From Hyphomicrobiaceae bacterium (lineage in GTDB: Bacteria > Pseudomonadota > Alphaproteobacteria > Rhizobiales > Methyloligellaceae), in contig JALCBY010000002.1 in assembly GCA_028066055.1 (NCBI GenBank), forward strand, positions 16,153 to 76,925: 60,773 nt of DNA. The letters are read 5' to 3'. The notes under the pieces are model-generated. The model worked only from the letters and a program-made list of their open reading frames with translations, ran no database searches and had not been told where the DNA came from. Both the position numbers and the translations under genes were made by a program. This document shows, piece by piece, positions 24,370 through 33,457 of the stretch. Numbering within the stretch: position 1 is the stretch's first letter; every line of letters starts with the position of its first letter.

Positions 24370-25030
24370 CTACCATCTTCCTTCCAGTTGCCTGGCCGCG
24401 CGGATCGCCTTTTGTCACGGAAAGAGATGCGAATCACTCCTGTCGCATTTGCGCAACAGGGCGAGGATAAAAATGACATTCACGTGTCTGAAATAAGGCG
24501 AAAACATGGTGTGCAATCGAGAAATGCGCTATATTGACGGCGAATCGTAGGGGCGAAAACACGGAACACAACACAGGCGGCGAGACGGCAGCCTCGGTGT
24601 TGGTCCGGTTCTCCGGCCGGGGCGTGTTTTCGTACTTTGTCATGGAGTGTTGGCTTCATGACAATGGGGACGCCATGGCGCATGCGGACGGCGAGATTTG
24701 CGTCGGCGTCCCCAATTCTCTTTCCACCCTGAATTCGTTCGATGATTTTCGCGGTTCGCGCCCATTGCCGCGCACAGGGTTAAGAACCGCTTTCCGCCTC
24801 CGCGAACCTGTCTGTTTTTGCTACACATATGCGCACGCCATCCTGCCAAACAGACCGGGCGCGGTAAGAATTTTAAGACTCTCTTGATACGTATGATTGG
24901 CGTCAAACTGACGGCAGGGTCAACCATTCCGTCCGCACGTCTCAGACAGATTTCGTGCGTCTGAAACTGCGTGGCTGTCCGGGCGGTTCTCTTCCTGACG
25001 TCACAACCGCATCTGTTGGGGAGTTCGCTC
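24370..25030. other. Gene-free gap of about 660 bases
   Basis: No convincing gene. The open frames crossing it lack ribosome-binding sites and family-like sequence. Its main structure is the candidate three-way junction at 24554-24632. The last 25 bases hold GGGGAG, the ribosome-binding site of the acyltransferase gene. Confidence 0.5.
24554..24632 (+). ncRNA. Candidate structured RNA, three-way junction
   Basis: An outer stem is formed by CGAAAACACG (24554-24563) and its exact inverse CGTGTTTTCG (24623-24632). Inside lie two further stems. P2 pairs CAACAC (24569-24574) with GTGTTG (24597-24602) and extends through AGGC (24575-24578) with GCCT (24591-24594), leaving a two-base bulge. P3 is CCGG-TTCT-CCGG (24605-24616). 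All three fit without overlap. The structure is not followed by a T run, so it is not a plain terminator. Strand, transcription and function are unknown; it might be a leader element of the acyltransferase gene, 400 bases downstream. Confidence 0.4.
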
Positions 25031-26110
25031 ATGCAAACACAACCATCACCCGCCCGTGTGCCCTGGGTGGACTACGCCAAGGGCATATGCATCGTCATGG
25101 TGGTCATGATGCATTCGACGCTGGGCGTCGAGGCGGCCGCGGGCGCCATGAGCTGGATGCACGAGCTTGTGGCTTTCGCCACTCCCTTCCGGATGCCCGA
25201 CTTCTTTCTGATTGCCGGTCTCTTCCTGGCGCGGCGCATCGACCGCGACTGGCCTGATTATCTCGACCGGAAAGTCCTGCATTTCGCCTACTTCTACGTG
25301 CTCTGGCTGACCATTCAGTTTGCCCTCAAGGCGCCCCTGATCATGTCCGAAGCCGGTGTGGGCGGCGTTTTCTCCAATTATGCGGAAGCCTATGTCCAGC
25401 CATTCGGCACGCTTTGGTTCATCTACCTGCTTCCGGTCTTCTTCGTCGTCACAAAAGGCCTCCGGTCGGTGTCGCCCGTCCTTGTCTGGCTTGCCGCCGC
25501 CGCGCTCGAAATCTCGGATCTGCATACCGGCAGCACTATCGTCGACGAGTTCGCCAGCCGCTTTGTCTACTTCTATTCCGGCTATGTTCTCGCACCATAC
25601 ATCTTCCGCCTGGCCGAAAAGGTGGATGCCGAACCCGTCAAGGCGATGGCCGCCCTCGGCGTTTGGGCGCTTGTGAACGGCATTGTCGTCAAGGCGGGTT
25701 ATGCCGGTTTGCCTTTCATCAGCCTGGTGCTCGGTTTCGCAGGGGTCGGCGCGATCGTCGCGGCGTCCGTGCTTCTGACGCGGGTTTCGTGGGGCGAAGC
25801 CCTGCGCTACTGCGGCGAGAATTCAATCGTCATCTATCTTGCGTTCACGATCCCCATGGCGGCCACCCGCATGGTTCTGCTCAAGCTCGGCCTGATTCCC
25901 GACCTCGGCACGGTATCGTTGCTGGTGACGATTGCCGGTCTCACCGGTGCCCTGATCCTTCACTGGATCGTCCGCAATACGCCCCTGGCCTTCCTGTTCG
26001 TTCGCCCGCGATGGGCGCGGCTGGAATATTGGCGGGAGGGAGATGCGGCACGGACAAATCCCCAACCGCCCAGCGCTGCCGATGCCGGCCAGCACGCAGC
26101 CAACCGGTAA
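25031..26110 (+). CDS. Membrane acyltransferase of the acyltransferase-3 family
   Basis: 359 residues with about ten membrane helices. The opening WVDYAKGICIVMVVMMHS contains the family's conserved histidine in the first helix, followed by FRMPDFFLIAGLFLAR. Such enzymes move acetyl, succinyl or other acyl groups onto surface polysaccharides, peptidoglycan or lipids on the outer face of the inner membrane. The start is set by GGGGAG before the ATG at 25031; the frame extends further back without support. The next gene, 47 bases downstream on the same strand, is a BcsL-type acetyltransferase, so the two may act in the same surface glycan pathway. Confidence 0.9.
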   Translation: MQTQPSPARVPWVDYAKGICIVMVVMMHSTLGVEAAAGAMSWMHELVAFATPFRMPDFFLIAGLFLARRIDRDWPDYLDRKVLHFAYFYVLWLTIQFALKAPLIMSEAGVGGVFSNYAEAYVQPFGTLWFIYLLPVFFVVTKGLRSVSPVLVWLAAAALEISDLHTGSTIVDEFASRFVYFYSGYVLAPYIFRLAEKVDAEPVKAMAALGVWALVNGIVVKAGYAGLPFISLVLGFAGVGAIVAASVLLTRVSWGEALRYCGENSIVIYLAFTIPMAATRMVLLKLGLIPDLGTVSLLVTIAGLTGALILHWIVRNTPLAFLFVRPRWARLEYWREGDAARTNPQPPSAADAGQHAANR

Positions 26111-26157
26111 CTCGAGCGCAACAACCGGCGCATGCAAAGTTTCAGGGATCAAGAATA

Positions 26158-27396
26158 ATGCTCACAAGCCTGCAACAGGATCAAACACCCGGAACAATCC
26201 GGACAACCGCCATGTCCGGCGCAGAGGCGTCAGCCTGTCAGGCTGCCGGTCTCGATCTGCACGTGGTCCGCGATTTCGGCGCGTTCGAGGCGCTTGAGGA
26301 TGAATGGGGCGAACTGTTTGACCGCGCCGCCCGGTCCCATCAGCTCTTTCAGGCGTTTAACTGGAACTGGCACTGGTGCCGGAGCTATCTCGATCAGAAC
26401 CCCACTGGGAGTACTCTGCGGTTAAGCGTCGTGGTCGGACGGCATGACGGGCGGACCGTCATGATCTGGCCGCTGATCGCCGACCGGCATTTGGGGGTTG
26501 ACTATGTGTGCTGGATGGGGATGCCCGTCAGCCAGTATAGCGACGTTCTTGTCGAAGATGCGCCGGAGCGCATGGATTGGCTGCGGGCGGGCTGGCGCTT
26601 TATCCGCTCCGGTCTTGGAGCCGACATGATCTGCGTCCCGAAGGTCCGGGAGGATGCGGTTCTCTCTACCCTTCTGCGCAGTCTCGATCTGCAACCCGTT
26701 CTGGAAACCGAGGCGCCCTATGCGGACCTGCTAAAGGCTGGCAGCTACGATGTGTATGCGTCACGCTTTTCGTCGCGTTCGCGCAAGAACCGCCGCCGCC
26801 AGCGCCGCCGTCTCTCCGAACAGGGGAACGTGAGTGTTGAAGTCCTGACCGGAGGCGAGGCCGCACGCCTTGCGGCGCAGGAGGCAATCGACTTGAAACG
26901 CGAGTGGTTGCGCAAGCAGGGGCTTATCTCCAAGGCCTTTTCCGATGATCGCATCGATGCGTTCTTCGCCAGCGCCGTCACTTCACCAGACAAACCCGCC
27001 GGATGCGAGGTTTCCGTTCTGAAAGTCGGGTCGGAAACCGCAGCCGTCGCCATCGGTATTGTCTGTCAGGGACGCCATGTAACGCATATCTGCGCCTACA
27101 ATCTTGACGGCAAGTTCGCCCAGTCCGGCGCGGGTGGGCTGATTACGGATGAAACCATCCGGCATTGCCTGGACGCAGGCCTCGATACCTTCGACATGAT
27201 GGGTCCGGGAGACGCATACAAATACGAGTGGACGGATGCGGTTGTGAATGTCTGCGACTATGCGGTGCCTCTCACCTCGCGCGGCCATATCTACGCGGCC
27301 CTGGGCACCTGCACCCATGCTGCCAAGATGGCGTTCGAAAACGCGCCTCAACGGGTGCGCCGGGTTGTTCTGTCTGTCGTCGGCACGGGCCGCTGA
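26158..27396 (+). CDS. BcsL/CelD-type GNAT acetyltransferase
   Basis: 412 residues, starting at an ATG placed after CAGGGATCAAGAATA. The first half resembles the N-terminal domain of CelD/BcsL proteins ([29 protein letters not shown]). The second half is the acetyltransferase-6 GNAT domain with a very basic patch ([17 protein letters not shown]) and the closing [13 protein letters not shown] motif, in which the lineage often carries a DFxRGDExYK-like signature. These proteins are linked to exopolysaccharide or cellulose modification. Its place after the membrane acyltransferase supports that. No glycosyltransferases lie nearby. Confidence 0.85.
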   Translation: MLTSLQQDQTPGTIRTTAMSGAEASACQAAGLDLHVVRDFGAFEALEDEWGELFDRAARSHQLFQAFNWNWHWCRSYLDQNPTGSTLRLSVVVGRHDGRTVMIWPLIADRHLGVDYVCWMGMPVSQYSDVLVEDAPERMDWLRAGWRFIRSGLGADMICVPKVREDAVLSTLLRSLDLQPVLETEAPYADLLKAGSYDVYASRFSSRSRKNRRRQRRRLSEQGNVSVEVLTGGEAARLAAQEAIDLKREWLRKQGLISKAFSDDRIDAFFASAVTSPDKPAGCEVSVLKVGSETAAVAIGIVCQGRHVTHICAYNLDGKFAQSGAGGLITDETIRHCLDAGLDTFDMMGPGDAYKYEWTDAVVNVCDYAVPLTSRGHIYAALGTCTHAAKMAFENAPQRVRRVVLSVVGTGR

Positions 27397-27545
27397 TTAC
27401 AGCCTGGTGCGTTCACGCGGCCCGGACTGCAAGCCGCGCAACAAACAATCCAACACACGTCCAATCCGGGATAATGTTCCCGGCAGACCATGCCGCCGCC
27501 CTTCAGCGAGCGGCGCCGTCACATCGCAAAGGGGGAATAGCATCA

Positions 27546-27866
27546 ATGGCCTGGACATATCTCTTGTTCGCCGGTCTCTTCGAAATTGGCTGGGCCGTCG
27601 GCCTGAAATACACCGATGGCTTCACCCGCCTGTGGCCGACACTGGGGACGGTGGCAGCCATGGCCATCAGCCTGTTCCTGCTGGGCCTTGCGCTGCGCGA
27701 CCTGCCGCTTGGAACGGCCTACGCGGTCTGGACGGGGATCGGCGCGGTGGGAACCGTCATCCTCGGCATATTCCTGTTTCAGGACCCGGCTACCGTCATC
27801 CGGCTGGCCTGCATCGGCCTGATCCTTGCGGGGATCGTGGGGCTCAAGCTGACGTCGACGGTGTGA
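27546..27866 (+). CDS. sugE: Gdx/SugE-type small multidrug resistance exporter
   Basis: 106 residues, four membrane helices, the standard small multidrug resistance length. The Gdx subtype marks are intact: the central Glu in [14 protein letters not shown], and [14 protein letters not shown] in the third helix. Members of this subtype export guanidinium as a dimer in exchange for protons. Translation starts at an ATG after GGGGGAATAGCATCA. I looked upstream (27397-27545) for the guanidine riboswitches that often control such genes and saw no matching motif. No partner gene is next to it. Confidence 0.94.
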   Translation: MAWTYLLFAGLFEIGWAVGLKYTDGFTRLWPTLGTVAAMAISLFLLGLALRDLPLGTAYAVWTGIGAVGTVILGIFLFQDPATVIRLACIGLILAGIVGLKLTSTV

Positions 27867-27884
27867 TGTCGCCGAGAAGCCGGA

Positions 27885-28907
27885 TCAGTCGACGGCAAGT
27901 TCGTCGTCTTCCTCTTCCGGTTCGGGAAAAACCGGATAGACGTCCTGCACCCGTCCCATCTGCTTGGTGAGGGCGAGCACCGTGTCGATGGTCGGTGTTT
28001 CGACGTCCACGATGCGGGCCATCTCCTGAACCACGCCCAGAAGCGCGTCGAGCTCGATGGGGCGCTTCTTGTCGAGATCCTGCAGCATCGACGTTCTGTG
28101 CGCGCCGACGGATGCTGCCCCGTTTATGCGGCGCTCGATATCGACGCGGAAATGCACACCGATGCGCCGTGCGATTTTCTCCGCCTCTTCCATCATCGCC
28201 CGCGCAACGGCGCGCGTGCCCGTATCCGTCGCAACCACATCGAGGGTCGCACCGGTCAGCGCGGAGATCGGGTTGAAACACAGATTGCCCCAGAGCTTGA
28301 GCCAGATGTCGTTGCGGATTTCCGGATAGAAACGCGCTTTCAGTCCCCCCGCTTCGAATGCGCCGATCAGGTTCGTGACACGTTCGCTCTCGCTGCGGTC
28401 CGGCTCGCCGAAACCGAACTTGTCGCCATAGATATGCCGGATAACGCCGGGTTCGGTGATTTCCGTCGCCGGGTACACGGTCGCCCCGATGGCGCGCTCC
28501 GGACCGATGACGCGCCATTGTTTACCGTCCGGGTCAACACTCTGAAGCTGAAGACCGGCATACTGCCCCTCGAATCCGTAGAAATACCACCACGGAATGC
28601 CGTTCTGCATGGTGACGACCGCCGTGTCGGGCCCGAGCAGCGGCGTGATATGATCGACGGATTGCCATGCCTGATGGGCCTTCAATGCGACAATGACATA
28701 GTCCTGGGGTCCGAAATCGGCCGGATCGGACGATGCCGGCATCTTCTCGACCTTTTCGTCGTCCTTGAAGACGACTTTCATGCCGCTTTTATTGATGGCT
28801 TCCAGATGGGGTCCGCGGGCAATGAGAGAGACATCCGCCCCGCCCTGCTTGAGCATCAATCCGACATAGCCGCCGATGGCGCCGGCACCGTAAACACAAA
28901 TCTTCAT
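27885..28907 (-). CDS. Ketopantoate reductase family dehydrogenase
   Basis: 340 residues with an N-terminal NADP(H) Rossmann fold (VYGAGAIGGYVG, about 5-16) and the C-terminal catalytic region (DIWLKLWGNLCFNPISALTG). The lysine in WLKLWGN and the downstream asparagine fit the catalytic Lys and the Asn of the family. It resembles 2-dehydropantoate 2-reductase (PanE), which makes pantoate for coenzyme A, but other members act on different 2-oxoacids, so the substrate is only likely. A strong GGGGGATACA site precedes the ATG at 28907. The extreme C-terminus is acidic (PEPEEEDDELAVD). It converges with the SugE gene. Confidence 0.88.
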   Translation of the reverse strand: MKICVYGAGAIGGYVGLMLKQGGADVSLIARGPHLEAINKSGMKVVFKDDEKVEKMPASSDPADFGPQDYVIVALKAHQAWQSVDHITPLLGPDTAVVTMQNGIPWWYFYGFEGQYAGLQLQSVDPDGKQWRVIGPERAIGATVYPATEITEPGVIRHIYGDKFGFGEPDRSESERVTNLIGAFEAGGLKARFYPEIRNDIWLKLWGNLCFNPISALTGATLDVVATDTGTRAVARAMMEEAEKIARRIGVHFRVDIERRINGAASVGAHRTSMLQDLDKKRPIELDALLGVVQEMARIVDVETPTIDTVLALTKQMGRVQDVYPVFPEPEEEDDELAVD

Positions 28908-29064
28908 TGTATCCCCCCTGGATAACAAATGACGCGGCAATCAAAATGTCGGCAAGGGCCACCGCCCGATACACAGCTGGGCTTCCCGTGCCGGCTCAAT
29001 CCTATTGTCCGTGTACGGAGCCTGCCATGTCACCTATCGCCACAGTCACAAGTGCGAACCCGCT

Positions 29065-29361
29065 TTATACTGTTAACAGCGAAATGAGTGCTGTCATCCC
29101 TCCGAGGGGTGAAACCATCCCGATCAGGACGACGCTCGCGATGGTCGCAAAGACGAATGCGTAAAAAATCACCGGATACCACCTGCTCCGTTCCGGCGTT
29201 CTTTCCTTGAATGCACTATAGACACGGTAAAACACGTAAAGCTCGGCAGCCAGCACCAGCCAGACCAACTGCGATCCCGAAAACAGCGCACCGAATTGCA
29301 TGGCAATGACAGCGCACATTGTAAGGGCAAAGAAGAAGCTGATCGGGTTATAGAGGCTCAC
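29065..29361 (-). CDS. Small three-helix membrane protein coupled to the aminotransferase
   Basis: 98 residues starting at a GTG (29359-29361) that overlaps the TGA of the aminotransferase gene by GTGA. It has three or four membrane helices with a basic loop (FKERTPERSRWYP) between them. No family is recognised. The GTGA overlap strongly suggests translational coupling with the aminotransferase and therefore a shared process. No ATG start fits the frame, because the open frame upstream lies inside the aminotransferase gene. Confidence 0.7.
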   Translation of the reverse strand: MSLYNPISFFFALTMCAVIAMQFGALFSGSQLVWLVLAAELYVFYRVYSAFKERTPERSRWYPVIFYAFVFATIASVVLIGMVSPLGGMTALISLLTV

Positions 29362-30557
29362 GAACTGACCCTGAGTGCCTCCACCGCTTCGCGGATAACA
29401 GATGCGATCTGGCGGCAGTCGTCCTCGTTGAAGGTAAGCGGGATGCGCATGTCGCACAGGGTCCTGAGAATGCGGCGCGTTTCGGGCAGTTCCGCCACGC
29501 CCGCTATGTAGCGCCAGCTGTCGAACCGGCTGGTGAAGCCTGCCGGCTCGTCGGCGCCGAACCATTTCACCTCGACGCCGCGCCTGCCGCACTCACCGAT
29601 GAATGCGTGCATGGTGTGTTCATTTGCCCCTTCGAGGGAGAACTGGATGGAGCTGCCCACATACTCCTCATGCTGGGGCCGTTCCGGCACGCGAACGTCC
29701 GGGATTTTGCACAATCCCTGTTCGAGCGTTCCGTAAAGGACGTTCCAGCGGCGGCAATTCTCATCGAGATGCTTCAGTTGCCCCCTCAGGATGGCCGCGC
29801 GGAGATTGTCCATGCGGCCGGAATAGTTCGGCGTCTCGAGGCGAATTTCGGCGAAGACTTCTGCGTCCGGAACGGCCAGATGCCGGTCATAGAGCATGTA
29901 GGAGCCGGAATGAACGACGGCCCGGGCCATGACTTGCGCGTCCTGTGTCGTCAGCAACCCGCCCTCTCCCGAGTTCAGATGCTTGTAGGTCTGGGTGCTG
30001 AAACAGGCGACCTTGCCGAAGGTTCCCGACATCCGCCCTTTCCAGCGCGCCCCCATGGTATGGGCGCAGTCCTCGATGACCGTGATGCCGCGTTCCTCAC
30101 ATACCTCCATCACCGCGTCCATGTCGCAGATGTGGCCGCGCATGTGGGAGAGCATGAGAGTTTTTGCCCCACTTTCATCGGCCTTGGCCGCCAGATCGGT
30201 CGCATCGAGCTTGAGGTTGTCGTCAATTTCAACAAGCACGGGCCGTCCGCCGGCATTGTGGATCGCGCCCGGCACCGGCGAGAGCGTAAAGCCGTTGCAC
30301 AATACCGGCGCGCCCTGTTCGAGCCCGATGGCCTTCAGGGCGATGTGCAGGGCATAGCCTCCGGAGGCGCACGCCAGGCAATATCGCACGCCCAGATAGT
30401 CGGCAAACTCCTGTTCAAGCATTGCGGCATCCGAGGTTTCACCTTCAAGCGTGTTGTAGCGGGTGAGCCGACCGGTGCGCATCACCTCAACAGCACGCGC
30501 TATGACCTCTTCACTGAGCGGCTCCTGCTGCGTGAACGGTTTGGTGAATGTGCGCAT
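29358..30557 (-). CDS. DegT/DnrJ/EryC1/StrS-type PLP aminotransferase
   Basis: 399 residues. The PLP-binding lysine is the K in QTYKHLNSGEGG, and the aspartate contact is in EDCAHTMG. This family usually transfers an amino group to keto-sugars in nucleotide-sugar biosynthesis. No dehydratase, epimerase or nucleotidyltransferase lies next to it. The partner is instead a small membrane protein, so the substrate may not be a standard nucleotide sugar. It diverges from the 3-hydroxybutyrate dehydrogenase gene across about 340 bases. Confidence 0.9.
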   Translation of the reverse strand: MRTFTKPFTQQEPLSEEVIARAVEVMRTGRLTRYNTLEGETSDAAMLEQEFADYLGVRYCLACASGGYALHIALKAIGLEQGAPVLCNGFTLSPVPGAIHNAGGRPVLVEIDDNLKLDATDLAAKADESGAKTLMLSHMRGHICDMDAVMEVCEERGITVIEDCAHTMGARWKGRMSGTFGKVACFSTQTYKHLNSGEGGLLTTQDAQVMARAVVHSGSYMLYDRHLAVPDAEVFAEIRLETPNYSGRMDNLRAAILRGQLKHLDENCRRWNVLYGTLEQGLCKIPDVRVPERPQHEEYVGSSIQFSLEGANEHTMHAFIGECGRRGVEVKWFGADEPAGFTSRFDSWRYIAGVAELPETRRILRTLCDMRIPLTFNEDDCRQIASVIREAVEALRVSS

Positions 30558-30894
30558 TGCGCCCTCCTGCGCGCGTTTTTTGGGGTTATTTCGGCTTTAC
30601 CGGTGCGAGCGGCCTCTTCACCGGAGCGACGCCGCGAAAGAGCAGCATGAGGCGATCTCACCGGTGTTTTGCAGCTCGCGGTTTTGCACCTCGCGACCCT
30701 AACAGAGCCTGATACCGCCCGTCATCCGGGCGGCTTCATGCAGGGTGGTAATGCGTCGATCACGTCCACTTGACCGGGGTTGCACAAGAGGCTGTAACAC
30801 TCCAACTCCCCATGGCATCCAGCGGGTGAAATCTGCGTCCGGCCGGTCTGACCGTTCCGGAGACAGAGAACCGCCCAGAAAAGGAGAACTACCC
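30558..30894. other. Divergent promoter gap with a hairpin
   Basis: About 340 bases between the leftward aminotransferase and the rightward dehydrogenase. It holds one strong hairpin, CCGCCCG (30715-30721) with CGGGCGG (30727-30733) around a TCATC loop, not followed by a T run. On the plus strand it would lie in the leader of the dehydrogenase message. The last bases carry AAAGGAGA, the ribosome-binding site. No gene is seen. Confidence 0.45.
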
Positions 30895-31677
30895 ATGCCG
30901 AAAGGCAAGAACGCGATCGTTACCGGATCGACAAGTGGGATTGGACTGGGCATCGCCAGTGCTTTCTGTGAGGCGGGCATGAATGTGATGCTCAACGGGT
31001 TTGGCGACGCGGAGAAAATTGAATCCGTCCGTGCGGGTCTGGAGGCAGATCACGGTGTCACCGTTCGCTACAACAGCGCCGACATGTCCAAGCCCGACCA
31101 GATCCGAGATCTCGCGGAATACGCCAAGGCGGAGCTTGGCCAAGTCGATGTCGTGGTCAACAATGCCGGCATCCAGCATGTCGAGATCATCGAGGATTTT
31201 CCGGACGAAAAATGGGACGCGATCATCTCGATCAACCTGACCGCCGCTTTCCATCTGATCAAGCATACGGTCAAGGACATGAAGGCGCGCAAATGGGGTC
31301 GCATCATCAACCTGGCCTCGGCGCACGGGCTGGTCGCCTCCCCTTTCAAGAGCGCCTACGTAGCGTCCAAGCACGGGGTCATCGGCCTCACCAAGGTGGT
31401 GGGGCTGGAATATGCCGAAGACGGCATCACCTGCAATGCCATCTGTCCGGGGTGGGTGAAGACCGGGCTGGTCGAGCAGCAGATTGCTGATCAGGCGCGC
31501 ACAACCGGCATCAGCGAGGAAAATGTTATCCGAGACGTTATGCTCGCAGGTCAGCCTACAAAGGAATTTGTTACAGTGGAACAGTTGGCAGCGACGGCGC
31601 TCTTCCTGTGTTCGGACGGAGCCGCTTCCATCACCGGCACGTCCATTTCCGTCGACGGAGGCTGGACCGCGCGCTGA
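30895..31677 (+). CDS. bdhA: 3-hydroxybutyrate dehydrogenase
   Basis: 260 residues, a short-chain dehydrogenase. NAD-binding TGSTSGIG is near the N-terminus, followed by NNAG, the active-site Ser in NLASAHG and the YxxxK pair in SAYVASKHG. The full pattern, including GVIGLTKVVGLEYAEDGITCNAICPGWVKT and the substrate-loop region after it, is that of D-3-hydroxybutyrate dehydrogenase, which links polyhydroxybutyrate breakdown to acetoacetate. Translation starts after AAAGGAGAACTACCC. The patatin gene follows 10 bases later on the same strand, suggesting a shared polyester or lipid turnover role. Confidence 0.9.
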   Translation: MPKGKNAIVTGSTSGIGLGIASAFCEAGMNVMLNGFGDAEKIESVRAGLEADHGVTVRYNSADMSKPDQIRDLAEYAKAELGQVDVVVNNAGIQHVEIIEDFPDEKWDAIISINLTAAFHLIKHTVKDMKARKWGRIINLASAHGLVASPFKSAYVASKHGVIGLTKVVGLEYAEDGITCNAICPGWVKTGLVEQQIADQARTTGISEENVIRDVMLAGQPTKEFVTVEQLAATALFLCSDGAASITGTSISVDGGWTAR

Positions 31678-31687
31678 CACCGGAACA

Positions 31688-32740
31688 ATGAACGCGAAAC
31701 AGACGAACACCAAGAAACTCAACCTGGCCCTTCAGGGCGGCGGCGCGCACGGGGCCTTCACCTGGGGCGTGCTTGACCGCCTGCTTGAGGATGAGCGCGT
31801 CGATATCGAGGCGATCAGTGGCACCAGCGCGGGCGCCATGAACGGCGTTCTGCTTGCCGACGGTCTGATGCGCGATGGAACGCAAGGCGCGCGCGCCGCG
31901 CTCAGCCGCTTCTGGCGCGACGTCAGCAAGGCCGCCCGATTCAGTCCCTTGCAGCGCGGCCCTGTCGACATGTTCATGGGCAACTGGAGCCTGGATACGT
32001 CCCCGGCCTATCTGTTCTTCGACATGCTGACCCGCGTTGCCGGTCCCTATGAGCTCAATCCGTTCGACGTCAATCCGCTGCGCGACATCCTCGACGAACA
32101 TGTCGACTTTGAACTGGTGCGCTCCTGCGACAAGGTCAGGCTCTATATCTCGGCCACCAATGTCGAGACCGGGCGGGTCAAGGTTTTCGACCGCCATCAA
32201 CTCACCTGCCAGATGGTGATGGCGTCGGCCTGTATTCCGTTCATGTTCAAGGCGGTTGAAATAGACGGCATCCCCTACTGGGACGGCGGTTACATGGGAA
32301 ATCCGGTGTTGTTTCCCTTCTTCGGGCACGACGGGGCCTGTGACATCCTCATCGTCCAGATCAACCCGATCGAACGCAAGGGCGTGCCCAAGACGTCGCG
32401 CGAAATCCTCAACCGGGTCGACGAAATCACTTTCAATGCAAGCCTGCTCAAGGAGCTGCGGTCGATCGATTTCGTGCGTCGGCTGCTCGAAGACGGCCGG
32501 CTTGAACCGGGACACTATTCAAAGGTGAATGTGCACATCGTTGAAGCGGGAGATGAAATGCGCTCATTTGGTGCTTCAAGCAAGCTCAACGCCGAATGGG
32601 CTTTCCTGAAGCACTTGTTCGCCATTGGGCGCAACGCGGCGGACAACTGGCTGGAGAAAAATTTCGACGCCATTGGTTTGCGTTCCACCGTCGACCTCAG
32701 AGCCATGTTCGAGGGCCAGGGTCCTGCCCATCAGGAATGA
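31688..32740 (+). CDS. Patatin-like phospholipase
   Basis: 350 residues. It has the oxyanion loop GGGAHG (17-22), the nucleophile elbow GTSAG with S47, and the second catalytic aspartate in YWDGGY (D199), so the serine-aspartate dyad is complete. It is cytosolic, with no signal peptide. Starting 10 bases after the 3-hydroxybutyrate dehydrogenase gene, it is almost certainly in the same transcript. In many alphaproteobacteria a patatin accompanies this dehydrogenase, which suggests the hydrolase attacks polyhydroxybutyrate-granule or membrane lipid esters. That role is inferred from position only. Confidence 0.88.
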   Translation: MNAKQTNTKKLNLALQGGGAHGAFTWGVLDRLLEDERVDIEAISGTSAGAMNGVLLADGLMRDGTQGARAALSRFWRDVSKAARFSPLQRGPVDMFMGNWSLDTSPAYLFFDMLTRVAGPYELNPFDVNPLRDILDEHVDFELVRSCDKVRLYISATNVETGRVKVFDRHQLTCQMVMASACIPFMFKAVEIDGIPYWDGGYMGNPVLFPFFGHDGACDILIVQINPIERKGVPKTSREILNRVDEITFNASLLKELRSIDFVRRLLEDGRLEPGHYSKVNVHIVEAGDEMRSFGASSKLNAEWAFLKHLFAIGRNAADNWLEKNFDAIGLRSTVDLRAMFEGQGPAHQE

Positions 32741-32908
32741 GGCGCGCACCCTCCGGGACCGCATAGTGCATTTCGCGTCAGTGAACAGCCACACCTGTGA
32801 CTTGTATTTGGTAAATGCCAGCCACTTGACTTTCTCTTCCCCGGCATCAGAAGTGATCCGCGCCGCCTCCGCCCGTCCTGCCAAATTGACCTTTACGATG
32901 CAAAGTTG

Positions 32909-33457
32909 ATGAAGACATCCGGCGACGACCTCACCGTACTTCTTTCCCGCGTCGCAAATGGCGACGCAGACGCTTTCACGGCGCTCTACCAGGCAACCCA
33001 CCTGAAACTTTTCGGAATTGCCCTGCGTATCTTGCGCCGGCAAGAGGTCGCGGAAGAAGTGTTGCAGGAGGTGTATGTCAGGATTTGGGATCGCGCTGCG
33101 GATTTTACGCCGGGCAGAGCCTCTCCGATCACATGGATGGCGGTGATCGCCCGGAACCGTGCTCTTGACGAGTTGCGCCGGCAGCGCCCCAAATATGAGG
33201 ACGCCGACACAGAGATTGAGAATGTGGCTGATGCCGAGGCTTCACCTGCTGTGCAGATCGAAACCAATGAGGAATTGAAAAGGCTCGAAGAATGTCTGGG
33301 CGCACTTGGTGACGACCGTGGCGAAGCGGTCCGCCTCGCCTACTTGGATGGCCTGTCGCGCAAGGAGCTTGCCACACGACTGAGCATACCGGTGGGAACG
33401 CTTAAAACCTGGCTGCACCGCAGCCTGAAGCAGTTGAAGGATTGCCTGCAATCATGA
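32909..33457 (+). CDS. ECF-type RNA polymerase sigma factor
   Basis: 182 residues. Region 2 (ALYQATHLKLFGIALRILRRQEVAEEVLQEVYVRIWDRAADFTPGR) and region 4 (LAYLDGLSRKELATRLSIPVGTLKTWLHRSLKQL) are both plain, with a linker between them and no long C-terminal extension. The partner gene overlaps its stop by ATGA and encodes a membrane protein of the RskA type, so this resembles the SigK-like groups that are held at the membrane. The ATG at 32909 follows a TTG in the same frame. A candidate target promoter, TGAAAC-N16-CGTA, lies ahead of the secreted protein gene downstream. Confidence 0.93.
   Translation: MKTSGDDLTVLLSRVANGDADAFTALYQATHLKLFGIALRILRRQEVAEEVLQEVYVRIWDRAADFTPGRASPITWMAVIARNRALDELRRQRPKYEDADTEIENVADAEASPAVQIETNEELKRLEECLGALGDDRGEAVRLAYLDGLSRKELATRLSIPVGTLKTWLHRSLKQLKDCLQS

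Noticed and set aside
24534-24887. A 117-codon plus-strand frame in the gap before the acyltransferase gene
   Set aside because: It overlaps the structured region, has no ribosome-binding site and shows no domain.
27397-27545. A guanidine riboswitch in front of the SugE/Gdx gene
   Set aside because: The stems seen there (for example CGCGGC/GCCGCG) lack the ACGR-type loops and the conserved blocks of the known guanidine riboswitch classes.
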